Positions 24,586 through 33,785 of a stretch of DNA of 64,000 bases are shown piece after piece. Source of the DNA: Herbiconiux sp. L3-i23 (GTDB lineage: Bacteria; Actinomycetota; Actinomycetes; Actinomycetales; Microbacteriaceae); NCBI RefSeq assembly GCF_023734115.1, contig NZ_AP025737.1:1178001-1242000 (forward strand), given 5' to 3'. Position 1 is the stretch's first letter; each line of letters opens with the position of its first letter. The notes under the pieces were generated by a model. The model made no database searches, was not told the origin of the DNA, and saw nothing but the letters and a program-made list of their open reading frames with translations. Made by a program: the position numbers and the translations under genes.

Positions 24586-24715
24586 ACCCGACAGGACCGA
24601 ACCCGACAGGACCGAACCCGACAGGACCGAACCCGACAGGACCGAACCCGACAGGACCGAACCCGACAGGACCGGACCCGACAGGACCGAACCCGACAGG
24701 ACCGAACCCGACAGG
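24586..24715. repeat. 15-bp tandem repeat, nine copies
   Basis: Unit ACCCGACAGGACCGA repeats about nine times with one substitution (GGACCG in one unit) and no indels. It lies between two minus-strand genes. Because 15 is a multiple of three, all frames stay open and produce spurious pentapeptide ORFs. It is a likely variable-number locus. Confidence 0.93.
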
Positions 24716-24746
24716 ACAGTATGCCCCGACTGGAGGGCATGCCCGT

Positions 24747-25868
24747 TCACGCGGCGGATGCCTCGTCGACCGCCGGTGGCGACGCCGGTGGCGAGGCCTC
24801 CGGCTCGGGCGTGTTCCACGCCTTGATGATCGCCCAGCCGACCGCGGCGATCGGCACCGAGATCGCCGCCCCGACGATGCCGCCGAGGATCGTTCCGATC
24901 GTCAGAGCCACGAGGACCACGAGGGGGTGCAGCTTCAGCGACTGGCCCTGGACGATGGGCTGCAGGAAGTTGCCCTCGATCTGGTTCACCGCGATGACGA
25001 TGATCGTGACGATGATGGCGGCGGTGAGACCGTTCGTGAACAGTGCCACCAGCGCGGCGAGCACGCCCGCCGCCACCGCACCGATCAGCGGGATGAACGC
25101 GCCGAAGAACACGATGACGGCGAGCGGCAGCGCGAGCGGGACTCCGATGATCGCGAGGCCGGCGCCGATGCCGACGGCGTCGACGAAGGCGATGAACGCC
25201 GTCCCTCGCACGTACCCGCCGAGGGTCTTCACCCCGACGTGGCCGATGCGGACGCCGCGCTCGCGTCGCGCGCCGCGGAACGGGCGGAGGAGGAACGCCC
25301 AGATGCGGTCCCCGTCCTTCAGGAAGAAGAACAGCACCACGATGAACAGCACGAATCCGGTGACGAAGTTCGTGAACGCGGAGACCCCCGCCAGGGCGCC
25401 GGTACCGAACTGCGAGCTCGTGACGAAGTTCTGGACCTGTGGGAGCACCGCCTCCCAGTCGATCTGCTCGAGAGGGAGGCCGAGGCCGACGAGGTAGTCG
25501 TGCAGGTCGTTGTAGCCCTGAACGGCCGCGTCGACGAGGGAGTCCCACTGACCGCGCACCGCGAAGACGATCGCCGTGACGATCCCGCCGAAGATCACGA
25601 TCGAACCGATCAGCACGATCCACGTCGCGAGGATCGGGGCGAGCCCCCGGCGGCGCAGCCACATGATCACGGGCGCGAGAGCGGCGGCCACGATCGTCGC
25701 GATGAGCACCGGGATCACGACGAGCTTCACCTGGATCAGGGCGAAGACCACGACGGTGCCGACGGCGATGAGGATGAGGGCCTGAAGCGCCCGAGTGCTC
25801 CAGCGACCGAAATGATCGGTCCACAGCGCGCCGAGGCGGCCGCGCGTGCTCTCCGGGGAGTTGTCCAT
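24747..25868 (-). CDS. AI-2E family transporter
   Basis: A 373-residue polytopic membrane protein of the AI-2E/YdiK-PerM family, with about eight membrane segments. Family features include the hydrophobic VLFFFLKDGDRIW block, GGYVRGTAFIAFVDAVGIG and GNFLQPIVQGQSLKLHPLVV. Members export autoinducer-2 or act as ion antiporters, so substrate is unknown. ATG 25868 is preceded by TATGGT with a 6-nt spacer, indicating a leaderless mRNA; the longer frame to 25964 would remove that promoter. The tail is Ala/Pro/Glu-rich. Confidence 0.92.
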   Translation of the reverse strand: MDNSPESTRGRLGALWTDHFGRWSTRALQALILIAVGTVVVFALIQVKLVVIPVLIATIVAAALAPVIMWLRRRGLAPILATWIVLIGSIVIFGGIVTAIVFAVRGQWDSLVDAAVQGYNDLHDYLVGLGLPLEQIDWEAVLPQVQNFVTSSQFGTGALAGVSAFTNFVTGFVLFIVVLFFFLKDGDRIWAFLLRPFRGARRERGVRIGHVGVKTLGGYVRGTAFIAFVDAVGIGAGLAIIGVPLALPLAVIVFFGAFIPLIGAVAAGVLAALVALFTNGLTAAIIVTIIVIAVNQIEGNFLQPIVQGQSLKLHPLVVLVALTIGTILGGIVGAAISVPIAAVGWAIIKAWNTPEPEASPPASPPAVDEASAA

Positions 25869-25874
25869 GCGCTC

Positions 25875-25880
25875 ACCATA
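25875..25880 (-). promoter_or_regulatory. -10 element for the leaderless AI-2E transporter gene
   Basis: TATGGT on the minus strand, spacer GAGCGC, then ATG at 25868. No Shine-Dalgarno sequence is present. Confidence 0.5.
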
Positions 25881-26033
25881 CGGAGCGGATGCTGAAAGGA
25901 GCACAGAAGAAGGCGAAAGCCCGGCATGGGCGGATGTGGAACGGCGAGCGCTCAGCTGTCTCATGGCATTCCCCCGGAAGACAGGCGGAATCCGTTAACG
26001 CGGCCGACAAGTGCGGTTCTTACCCTCGAAGGC

Positions 26034-26174
26034 ATGGACGACGACGCCGCCTCCAACCGATGCCCGCAGTGCGATCGAGAGCTCGAAGTGCTCCCGGTCG
26101 CGTCCGATCACCACCTCGCCATGGAGGTGAGCTGCCCCGAGCACGGCGCCGTCGCGGTGCTCGAGCCGTTCTGA
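26034..26174 (+). CDS. Small zinc-ribbon-like protein
   Basis: A 46-residue candidate protein with two metal-binding knuckles: CPQC at residues 10-13 and CPEH at about 34-37, separated by about 20 residues, plus HH between them. This spacing suits a zinc ribbon. Initiation is at ATG 26034 after a weak GAAGG; a longer frame from 25926 looks like shadow. Function unknown. Confidence 0.55.
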   Translation: MDDDAASNRCPQCDRELEVLPVASDHHLAMEVSCPEHGAVAVLEPF

Positions 26175-26333
26175 TCGGCGGGCACCAGGCCGTCGACGAC
26201 CGCCCACCCAGGCCCTCGGAACGCGACGTAATGTGACAGCCGGTTTCCGCGAGCCCTCCAATAAGCTTCTGCCCGTTCGACTCCTGCCCGATCCGTGGCA
26301 CTCTCCGTCACCCGCAGCAGTAAGGCATACCGC

Positions 26334-27269
<936 letters not shown>

Positions 27270-27293
27270 TCCGACGGAAGTCCCCTCGACGGT

Positions 27294-27326
27294 CGATCCG
27301 CGGCGTCAGCAGTGCGCCGCGGATCG
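27294..27326 (+). terminator. Strong hairpin between cysK and cysE
   Basis: CGATCCGCGGCG (27294-27305) and CGCCGCGGATCG (27315-27326) form a perfect 12-bp stem with a 9-nt loop. No T-run follows. Because a -10 element for cysE comes just after it, it probably separates the two transcripts. Confidence 0.7.
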
Positions 27327-27344
27327 GCCGCACCCGACAGTAGG

Positions 27345-27350
27345 TACGCT
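27345..27350 (+). promoter_or_regulatory. -10 element for leaderless cysE
   Basis: TACGCT followed by CGCACA and the GTG start at 27357; no ribosome-binding site. Confidence 0.5.
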
Positions 27351-27356
27351 CGCACA

Positions 27357-27908
27357 GTGTCAGTCCGCGAAGACATCGCCGAGGCGCGCCGTCGCGACCC
27401 CGCGGCGCGCGGCCCGTTCGAGGTGTGGCTGACCTACTCGGGACTGCACGCCATCTGGTGGTACCGGTTCGCTCACCGACTGTGGCGGGCCGAGCTGCGC
27501 TTCCTCGCCCGCGTCGTGTCGCAGCTCGCACGGTTCTTCACCGGCATCGAGATCCACCCGGGTGCGACGATCGGCCGCCGGTTCTTCATCGACCACGGCA
27601 TGGGCGTCGTCATCGGCGAGACCGCGGAGGTCGGCGACGACGTGATGCTGTACCACGGAGTGACCCTCGGCGGCACTTCGGCCGAGCACGTGAAGCGCCA
27701 CCCCACGGTCGGTGACCGGGTCGTCATCGGCGCGGGGGCCACACTGCTCGGTCCGATCACGATCGGCGCGGACAGCGTCGTCGGCGCGGGCGCGGTCGTT
27801 CTGGTCGACGCGCCCGAACACTCGCTGCTCGTCGGAGTGCCGGCGAAGCCGCGCCCGCAGCGTCGCGACTACAGCCACGACTTCTGGCAGGACGACTGGC
27901 AGATCTGA
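27357..27908 (+). CDS. cysE: Serine O-acetyltransferase
   Basis: A 183-residue left-handed beta-helix acetyltransferase that makes O-acetylserine for CysK. Hexapeptide repeats are evident ([59 protein letters not shown]). The catalytic Asp/His are in [12 protein letters not shown] and the second His in LYHGVTLGG. It is the short form that lacks most of the N-terminal hexamerisation domain. The C-terminus ends DDWQI, and a terminal Ile is what docks into CysK in the cysteine synthase complex. Confidence 0.96.
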   Translation: MSVREDIAEARRRDPAARGPFEVWLTYSGLHAIWWYRFAHRLWRAELRFLARVVSQLARFFTGIEIHPGATIGRRFFIDHGMGVVIGETAEVGDDVMLYHGVTLGGTSAEHVKRHPTVGDRVVIGAGATLLGPITIGADSVVGAGAVVLVDAPEHSLLVGVPAKPRPQRRDYSHDFWQDDWQI

Positions 27909-27934
27909 CCCGCGGGTCGGGCCGAAGATCGGCT

Positions 27935-28030
27935 CGCTCGGGTGGTGCGGCACTATCTGGGGACGGCACTGACCGGGGACGGCACTGTCCGGGACGGCGC
28001 TGACCAGGGAGGGCGCTGTCGGTGGTGCGG
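27935..28030. repeat. 16-bp degenerate tandem repeat, six copies
   Basis: Six units of 15-17 bp follow each other, of the form CRCTGNCCGGGGACGG. The first and last units (CGCTCGGGTGGTGCGG, CGCTGTCGGTGGTGCGG) are more like each other than like the middle ones. The array ends 15 bp before the next gene start. Confidence 0.75.
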
Positions 28031-28044
28031 TGCAGGGTCACATC

Positions 28045-28545
28045 ATGTACACCGTCGAACCCGTCGAAGAAGTCCTGCCATCCATCGTCGAGATCCTCGA
28101 CTCGTGGTTCGCCAGCCGGGCGCGCCGAGTGACGGGGAGACGTCGCGAGCGGGTCGAGTCGGTGGCGGCACGGTTGCGGCGGTGCGTCGAAACGGAGTCG
28201 GACCGGGTCGCGACGGCGGGCGAGAAGGTTCTGATCGCCGCCGAGCGTCAGTTCGAGCCGGACGGCGCGGTCGCCCGTGCACTGGACTGCAGCGCTCTTC
28301 CGGAGTTCCTGCTGGTGTTCGTCGAGGACGCGTGGCTGCCGGTCGATGTCCAGGACCGTCGAGTGCAGATCTCGGAGCTGTCCGCGTTGAACAAGAAGAT
28401 GGCACGGCGGGAGTACATCGACGTCTACTGGTCGTCGTGCCCGGTGATCACGCTCGAGAGCGCCCTGGTCCGTCTCCGCAACGGGCAGCCGGCGTGGGCT
28501 CACACGCATCCGAGCGGTGAGTCGCACCACCACTGCGGCCCCTGA
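28045..28545 (+). CDS. Hypothetical protein
   Basis: A 166-residue soluble protein I do not recognise. It has an amphipathic helical N-terminal half (VEEVLPSIVEILDSWFASRA, RRRERVESVAARLRRCVE) and a compact C-terminal half with AWLPVDVQDRRVQISEL and YIDVYWSSCPVITLESALVR. It ends in a His-rich HTHPSGESHHHCGP. Codon use is typical of the window, supporting a real gene. The start is ATG 28045 with AGGG upstream. Confidence 0.7.
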   Translation: MYTVEPVEEVLPSIVEILDSWFASRARRVTGRRRERVESVAARLRRCVETESDRVATAGEKVLIAAERQFEPDGAVARALDCSALPEFLLVFVEDAWLPVDVQDRRVQISELSALNKKMARREYIDVYWSSCPVITLESALVRLRNGQPAWAHTHPSGESHHHCGP

Positions 28546-28570
28546 CGGGCGCCACGGTCTGGCGCGACGG

Positions 28571-29158
28571 TCAGGTGCGCCGGCTGCCGCCCCGGCCGGG
28601 GATCAACCGCCTGAGCCGGCCGGTCCGGCGCTGCGTGGTCGCCCTCTTCTCGTCATCGACACGGAGACGTTCCGCCTCGGCGCGAGCGTGTCGACGCTCA
28701 CGCCACCGCAGGAGCTCCGTCTCGACGTCGCGGGTCGGCGTCACCACCGGCGGGCCGCCCAGCAGTTGGCGGCGGGCCTCGACGACGCGTGAGTTGAAGT
28801 CGTCGAGCACCTCGCGCACTCCCTGCTCTGATCCGATCGCGTCGAGCCGGTCATCGAGTTCGGCGTGCTCGACGCGGAGGGTGAGAGCGGGAGGGCCCAG
28901 ACCGGTGAGCCGTTCCCGTTCGATCTTGCGCCGCATCCACCAGTCGGGGTCGTGCGTCGGACCGAGGTCGCGGATCGGCTTGCCCGCTCCCGGGAGTCCG
29001 GTGAAGTCGCCGCGGCGCTCGGCCTGCTGGATCGCGATCTCGACGTACGCCGCGCGCTGCTCCGCCGTCGGCGCCGGGGCCTCGGAGCCGTCCTGTTCGG
29101 CATCCGGCTCCTGTCCGAGCTTGTACCGCTCGGCGCGCAGACGCGGATTCTCGCTCAC
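28571..29158 (-). CDS. DUF1992 domain protein
   Basis: A 195-residue protein with the DUF1992 signature at residues about 38-85: AIQQAERRGDFTGLPGAGKP, then DPDWWMRRKIERE. The family occurs fused to, or annotated with, DnaJ-like proteins, but no J domain is visible here. The remainder is charged helix, with a basic C-terminus (TGRLRRLIPGRGGSRR) that could bind nucleic acid. GTG 29158 follows GGAGGTG. The molecular role is unknown. Confidence 0.88.
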   Translation of the reverse strand: MSENPRLRAERYKLGQEPDAEQDGSEAPAPTAEQRAAYVEIAIQQAERRGDFTGLPGAGKPIRDLGPTHDPDWWMRRKIERERLTGLGPPALTLRVEHAELDDRLDAIGSEQGVREVLDDFNSRVVEARRQLLGGPPVVTPTRDVETELLRWRERRHARAEAERLRVDDEKRATTQRRTGRLRRLIPGRGGSRRT

Positions 29159-29228
29159 CTGCCACCTCCGAGCGGCCAGGCTACGCCGCCCCGCTGGACG
29201 GATGTCCCCGGTCGCCTCGCGTCGGAGA

Positions 29229-29861
29229 TCAGCGGGGAGCGACCATGTTCCATTCGACGACCACCGGGGTGCCGTGCTCGTGCCCGAGGGCGCTCACCGC
29301 ACCGGTGCCGAGGTAGAGCCGCTCGGCGGCGACCGGGAGATCGAGCCACACTGACGCGAAGATCCGCAGGAAGTGAGCGTGGGCGAAGATCAGCGCGTCG
29401 TCGCCGCGCTCGAGCACCGGCGCGAGTCGGGCGAGCACCCGACCGGCGCGATGGCGGACGTCGTCGATGGTCTCGCCGGGAGTCTCCGCGCCGTGGATGA
29501 CGCCGTCGGTCCAGATGCTCCACGAGCCGCCGAGGCGCTCCGCGATCTCGGGCGTCGTGAGCCCCTCGTAGCCGCCGTAGTCCCATTCGACGAGGTCGGG
29601 GTCGACGACGGCGTCGGGGTAGCCGGCGAGCGCGGCGGTGTCGCGGGCACGGCTCAGCGGCGAGGTGAGGACCGCGCCGAAACGCCTCCCGCCGAGGATC
29701 ACGCCCGCCATCTCGGCCTGATGGCGGCCGTTCTCGGTGAGGGGGATGTCCGACAGGCCGGTGTGACGACCCGTGCGGCTCCACTCGGTCTCGCCGTGGC
29801 GCGCGAGCACGATGTGGGGGCGCGTGCTCTCACCGAGGACGAGGGGCGACGGATCCGACAT
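29229..29861 (-). CDS. Histidine phosphatase family protein
   Basis: A 210-residue enzyme of the phosphoglycerate-mutase-like histidine phosphatase clan. The catalytic RHG motif is in VLARHGETEWSRTGRHTG, with SPLSRARDTA, the acid EWDYGGYEGLT, and the second His in LIFAHAHFLRI. SixA/GpmB-type members act on phospho-metabolites; true PGM activity is not implied. Start ATG 29861; the upstream nitroreductase-family gene stops 15 bp before, so they probably form an operon. Confidence 0.92.
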   Translation of the reverse strand: MSDPSPLVLGESTRPHIVLARHGETEWSRTGRHTGLSDIPLTENGRHQAEMAGVILGGRRFGAVLTSPLSRARDTAALAGYPDAVVDPDLVEWDYGGYEGLTTPEIAERLGGSWSIWTDGVIHGAETPGETIDDVRHRAGRVLARLAPVLERGDDALIFAHAHFLRIFASVWLDLPVAAERLYLGTGAVSALGHEHGTPVVVEWNMVAPR

Positions 29862-29875
29862 GGTGCGGCGCGTCC

Positions 29876-30316
29876 TCAGTCCTCGACGGGAGTGAGCACG
29901 AACACCGGGATCTGGCGCTCGGTGCGCTTGGTGTAGTCGTCGTACGCGGGCCAGGCGGCGGTCGCGCGCTCCCACCAGAGTGCGCGCTCGTCGCCGGAGA
30001 GTTCACGGGCGGTGTAGTCGCGCTTCACCGGGCCGTCCTGCAGCTCGACGAGAGGGTTCGCGACGAGGTTGTGGTACCACGTGGGGTGCTTCGGGTCGCC
30101 GCCCTTCGACGCGACCACGGCGTACTCGCCGGCGTGTTCGACCCGCATCAGCGGCGTCTTGCGCAGCTTCCCGCTCTTCGCTCCCAGCGAGGTGAGCACG
30201 ATGATCGGCTTGCCCTGCAGCAGGGCGCCCTCCGATCCGTTCGTCGCCTCGAACAGTTCGACCTGCTCGCGCGCCCAGTCGGCGGTGCTCGGTGCGTACT
30301 CGCCGGTCAGCGGCAT
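29876..30316 (-). CDS. Deazaflavin (F420)-dependent nitroreductase family protein
   Basis: A 146-residue split-barrel protein of the Ddn/DUF385 family. Diagnostic stretches are [37 protein letters not shown] and [10 protein letters not shown]. Relatives use coenzyme F420 to reduce quinones or nitro compounds. The start ATG 30316 has AGGAGG at a good distance. It lies upstream of the histidine phosphatase gene. Confidence 0.93.
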   Translation of the reverse strand: MPLTGEYAPSTADWAREQVELFEATNGSEGALLQGKPIIVLTSLGAKSGKLRKTPLMRVEHAGEYAVVASKGGDPKHPTWYHNLVANPLVELQDGPVKRDYTARELSGDERALWWERATAAWPAYDDYTKRTERQIPVFVLTPVED

Positions 30317-30381
30317 GGGTGGCCTCCTGGAGGTCGGTGCGGTGGGAAGGAAGGAAGTGCGAAGACGAGGACGTGACCCGG

Positions 30382-30666
30382 TCAGCGGGTCAGGAGGTTC
30401 GCTCGCTCGGGGTGCTTGTCGAACCACTCGCCGACGTACCAGCACATCGGGCGCACCCGCAGTTCGGTCGTCGTCTCGACGTCGTCGATGGCGAAGTCGA
30501 CGAGCTTGCCCGCGTACCCCTTGCCGCGATGCGGCGGCGGGGTGAAAGTGTGCGTGAAGGAGATCTCGGTGGGGCTCAGCGCGTAGTCGAGGGCGCTCAC
30601 CAGATCGCCGCCGACGCGGGCCGTGTACCGGTGAGCGTCGCGTTCGTGCAGGAACTCAAGATCCAC
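30382..30666 (-). CDS. Small GNAT-type N-acetyltransferase (YjdJ-like)
   Basis: A 94-residue mini-GNAT protein. The acetyl-CoA pyrophosphate loop is [11 protein letters not shown], preceded by the strand [11 protein letters not shown], and it ends [17 protein letters not shown], typical of the YjdJ/Gtn-type minimal acetyltransferases. The start is GTG 30666 ([14 protein letters not shown]) with TAGAAT 7 nt upstream; the longer frame to 30846 is not supported. Confidence 0.87.
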   Translation of the reverse strand: MDLEFLHERDAHRYTARVGGDLVSALDYALSPTEISFTHTFTPPPHRGKGYAGKLVDFAIDDVETTTELRVRPMCWYVGEWFDKHPERANLLTR

Positions 30667-30673
30667 GAGCGCG

Positions 30674-30679
30674 ATTCTA
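30674..30679 (-). promoter_or_regulatory. -10 element for the leaderless mini-GNAT gene
   Basis: TAGAAT on the minus strand, 7-nt spacer, then GTG at 30666. No Shine-Dalgarno sequence is present. Confidence 0.5.
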
Positions 30680-30743
30680 TGCCGCTGTACTGCTGATCCG
30701 GCTGGGCGGTTCCGGGGACCCCGGGACGACGGCGTGACGTCCG

Positions 30744-31541
30744 ATGGTGAGGTTGGATGGTTGCGTGCGGGACGACGTGGATGCGGTGGAGACGGGTGGG
30801 CGGCGCGGAATCCGCGTGATCGTCGATCCGGACACCGCCGGAGCATCCGCTGCCGTCGTGCGCGACTTCGTGCGCGCGGAACCCCGCGGTGTTCTGGGGC
30901 TCGCCACCGGCTCGTCGCCGCTCGGCCTCTACCGGGTGCTCGGCGAGCTGACTGAAGCGGGGGAGTTCGACGCGTCCGGGCTGCGCTACGTCGCGCTCGA
31001 CGAGTACCTCGGGCTGCCGGCGGGCAGCGCGCAGAGCTACCGGTCGGTGCTCGAGCGGGAGGCGCTCGAGCCGCTTCGAAGCGACCCGGCGAGGCTCGCG
31101 ATGCCCGACCCGTCGGCTCCCGACCCGGCCGAGGAGGCGGCGCGGTACGACAGGAGCATCGCGGCGACGGGCGGTGTCGGCCTGCAGATCCTCGGCATCG
31201 GACGCAACGGCCACATCGGCTTCAACGAGCCGCCGTCGCCCTTCGACGGCCGCACCCGCGTCGTGGACCTCGCCGAGAGCACCCGCAGGGACAACTCCCG
31301 GTTCTTCGACTCCGTCGACGAGGTTCCGCGGCGGGCGGTGACTCAGGGGATCGGCACCATCCTCGAGGCGAAGCGGCTGCTGCTCGTCGCGCGGGGCAGC
31401 GCCAAAGCCGACGCGGTCGCGGCCGCCCTCGAAGGGCCGATCGGCGAGGCGATGCCGGCTTCGGCCCTCCGGCTGCACCCCGACGTCACCGTCGTCCTCG
31501 ACCCCGAGGCGGCCGCGCTGCTCGCGGTGCACGGCAGCTGA
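30744..31541 (+). CDS. nagB: Glucosamine-6-phosphate deaminase
   Basis: An enzyme of up to 265 residues converting glucosamine-6-phosphate to fructose-6-phosphate and ammonia. Signatures are VLGLATGSSPLGLY (phosphate site), VALDEYLGL (catalytic Asp), ILGIGRNGHIGFNEP (family signature with Asp/Asn and His) and TQGIGTILEA. The true start is uncertain: the conserved fold begins near RVIVDPD, so GTG 30786 is possible besides ATG 30744. No clear ribosome site decides it. Confidence 0.93.
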   Translation: MVRLDGCVRDDVDAVETGGRRGIRVIVDPDTAGASAAVVRDFVRAEPRGVLGLATGSSPLGLYRVLGELTEAGEFDASGLRYVALDEYLGLPAGSAQSYRSVLEREALEPLRSDPARLAMPDPSAPDPAEEAARYDRSIAATGGVGLQILGIGRNGHIGFNEPPSPFDGRTRVVDLAESTRRDNSRFFDSVDEVPRRAVTQGIGTILEAKRLLLVARGSAKADAVAAALEGPIGEAMPASALRLHPDVTVVLDPEAAALLAVHGS

Positions 31542-31566
31542 TCGGATCCGCCACAGGCGGCCCGCG

Positions 31567-31572
31567 TAGCAT
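31567..31572 (+). promoter_or_regulatory. -10 element for a leaderless acyl-CoA ligase gene
   Basis: TAGCAT, a 7-nt spacer, then GTG at 31580. No Shine-Dalgarno sequence precedes the start. Confidence 0.5.
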
Positions 31573-31579
31573 CGGGCTC

Positions 31580-33289
31580 GTGACCGATCGCACCGCCGAC
31601 CCGCTCGCCTCCCGCCCCTGGCTCGCCGCCTACGCGGAGGCAGTGCCCGACGAGATCGAGGTGCCCGACACCTCGCTTCCGGAGATGCTCGAACAGTCCG
31701 TCCGCCGCCACCGCAAGCGGATCGCGCTCGAGTTCTTCGGCGCCGAGACCAGCTACGAGGACCTCGGCGATCAGATCTCGCGCGTCGCCGGTGGACTCCG
31801 GAAGCTCGGGGTGCGAGCGGGGGACCGGGTCGCGCTCGTGCTGCCGAACGCGCCGCAGCACGTGGTCGCCTTCTACGCCGTCCTCCGGCTCGGCGCGATC
31901 GTCGTCGAACACAACCCGCTCTACACCACACGCGAACTCCGCCATCAGTTCGAGGACCACGGCGCCCGTTTCGCCATCGTGTGGGACAAGGTCGCCGACA
32001 CCGTCGCCGGATTCCCCGAGGATGTGCGCCCCGAGCGAATCGTGAGCGTCGACCTCACCCGTGCTCTGCCGTTCGGAACCCGCTTCGCTCTGCGCCTGCC
32101 CGTGAAGAAGGCGCGCGACTCCCGTGCAGCGCTGACCGCCAAGCCCAAGGCGAAGCACCTGCTCGAGTGGGGCGAGCTGGTCGCCGCGAAGCGCCTGCCG
32201 CGCCGCCATCCGCTTCCCGCGGTCACCGACACCGCGGTGCTGCAGTACACGAGCGGCACCACCGGCAGCCCGAAGGGCGTCATCCTCAGCCACCGCAACC
32301 TGCACGCCAACGCCGTGCAGGGGCGAGCGTGGGTGCCGGGCCTCGAGGTCGGCCGCGAGGTCTTCTACGGGGTGCTGCCGTTCTTCCACGCCTACGGCAT
32401 GACGCTCTGCCTCACCTTCGCGATGAGCATCGGCGCGCGGCTCGTGCTCTTCCCGAAGTTCGACCTCGACCTGGTGCTGACGGCGGCGAAGAAGTCGCCG
32501 CCCACCTTCCTTCCCGCCGTGCCGCCGATCTACGACCAGCTGGCCCGCGCCGCCGGTCGTCGCGGGATCGACCTGTCGAGCGTCCGCTTCGCCATCTCGG
32601 GGGCGATGAACCTCCCGGTCCTCACCGTCACGCGGTGGGAGGAGGCGACCGGCGGGCTCCTCGTCGAGGGATACGGCATGACCGAGAGCTCGCCCGTCGC
32701 GCTCGGCAACCCGATCGGGCCGTCGCGCCGGCCCGGGACGGTGGGGGTCCCGTTCCCGAGCACCGAGATCCGCGTCGTCGACCCCGACGAGCCGTCGAAG
32801 GATGTCGAGCTCGGCGAACCCGGTGAGCTGCTGCTGCGCGGGCCGCAGGTGTTCGAGGGCTACTGGAAGCGCCCGGCCGAGACGGCCGAGACCCTGCTCG
32901 ACGGCGGTTGGCTGCGCACCGGCGACATCGTCACGGTCGCGGCCGACGGCTTCGTCACGATCGTCGACCGGCGCAAGGAGCTCATCATCACCGGCGGGTT
33001 CAACGTGTCGCCGTCGGAGGTCGAGACCGTGCTGCTCGCGCATCCCGACGTCGAGGCCGCGGCCGCCGTCGGTCTGCCCCGGCCGGGAGGCGGCGAGGAC
33101 GTCGCGGCCGCGATCGTGCTTCGTGCGGGTGCGACGCCGGACACGGCGGGCGTCCGCGAGTTCGCGCGGAAGCACCTCGCCGCGTACAAGGTGCCGAAGC
33201 ACATCGTGGTGCGCGACGAGCTGCCCCGTTCGCTGATCGGCAAGGTGCTGCGCCGCCAGGTGCGCGAGCAGCTCATCGCCGAACGCTGA
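31580..33289 (+). CDS. Long-chain fatty acid-CoA ligase (FadD type)
   Basis: A 569-residue AMP-forming acyl-CoA synthetase. The P-loop motif is LQYTSGTTGSPKGVILSH, A5 is VEGYGMTESSP, A7 is GWLRTGDIV, A8 is DRRKELIITGGFNVSPSEVE, and the catalytic A10 lysine is in RSLIGKVLRRQV. It activates fatty acids for beta-oxidation or lipid synthesis. The start GTG 31580 is probably leaderless. The ybaK-like gene starts 4 nt after its stop, so they are co-transcribed. Confidence 0.94.
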   Translation: MTDRTADPLASRPWLAAYAEAVPDEIEVPDTSLPEMLEQSVRRHRKRIALEFFGAETSYEDLGDQISRVAGGLRKLGVRAGDRVALVLPNAPQHVVAFYAVLRLGAIVVEHNPLYTTRELRHQFEDHGARFAIVWDKVADTVAGFPEDVRPERIVSVDLTRALPFGTRFALRLPVKKARDSRAALTAKPKAKHLLEWGELVAAKRLPRRHPLPAVTDTAVLQYTSGTTGSPKGVILSHRNLHANAVQGRAWVPGLEVGREVFYGVLPFFHAYGMTLCLTFAMSIGARLVLFPKFDLDLVLTAAKKSPPTFLPAVPPIYDQLARAAGRRGIDLSSVRFAISGAMNLPVLTVTRWEEATGGLLVEGYGMTESSPVALGNPIGPSRRPGTVGVPFPSTEIRVVDPDEPSKDVELGEPGELLLRGPQVFEGYWKRPAETAETLLDGGWLRTGDIVTVAADGFVTIVDRRKELIITGGFNVSPSEVETVLLAHPDVEAAAAVGLPRPGGGEDVAAAIVLRAGATPDTAGVREFARKHLAAYKVPKHIVVRDELPRSLIGKVLRRQVREQLIAER

Positions 33290-33293
33290 GCCG

Positions 33294-33785
33294 ATGTCGA
33301 AGCGGGCTGCGGGCGGGGGAGCAACCCCGGCGACCGTCGCGCTCGAGCGCGCCGGGGTCGAGTACCGCACGCATTCGTACGAGCACGATCCGGCGCACCC
33401 GAGCTACGGGCTCGAGGCCGCCGAGGCGCTCGGTGTCGATCCGGCGCGGGTGTTCAAGACGCTGGTGGTCTCGGCCGACGGCAGGCTCGCGGTCGGCATC
33501 GTGCCGGTGTCGGCGAGCCTCGACCTGAGGGCGATGGCCGCGGCGCTCGGCGCGAAGCGGGTGGGGCTCGCCGACCAGCGCGACGCGGAGCGCAAGACGG
33601 GCTACGTCGCGGGAGGCATCAGTCCGATCGGCCAGAAGACGGCATTGCCGACGGTCCTCGACGAGAGCGCGCTGGCGTGGCCGACCATCCACGTCTCGGG
33701 CGGCCGCCGCGGCTTCGAACTCGAACTGACCCCCGCGGCCTTGCAAACCGCGACGTCCGCGACAACCGCCCCCCTCTCCCGCTAG
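33294..33785 (+). CDS. ybaK: Cys-tRNA(Pro) deacylase YbaK/EbsC
   Basis: A 163-residue cytosolic trans-editing enzyme that hydrolyses Cys-tRNA(Pro). Family features: TPATVALERAGVEYRTHSYE, VFKTLVV, the invariant KKVGLA-like AKRVGLADQRDAERKTGYVA, GGISPIGQK and VSGGRRGFELELTP. Length fits YbaK. Its stop TAG overlaps the first base of a large palindromic element at 33785. Confidence 0.94.
   Translation: MSKRAAGGGATPATVALERAGVEYRTHSYEHDPAHPSYGLEAAEALGVDPARVFKTLVVSADGRLAVGIVPVSASLDLRAMAAALGAKRVGLADQRDAERKTGYVAGGISPIGQKTALPTVLDESALAWPTIHVSGGRRGFELELTPAALQTATSATTAPLSR

Noticed and set aside
24586-24715. Possible CRISPR array
   Set aside because: Repeat unit is 15 bp with no spacers and there are no cas genes nearby.
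24550-25497. Plus-strand frame with RTRQD pentapeptide repeats
   Set aside because: The repeats come from the 15-bp tandem array, and the remainder is antisense to the AI-2E transporter.
29229-29861. Assignment as glycolytic phosphoglycerate mutase
   Set aside because: Only the clan motif is seen; many members are broad phosphatases.
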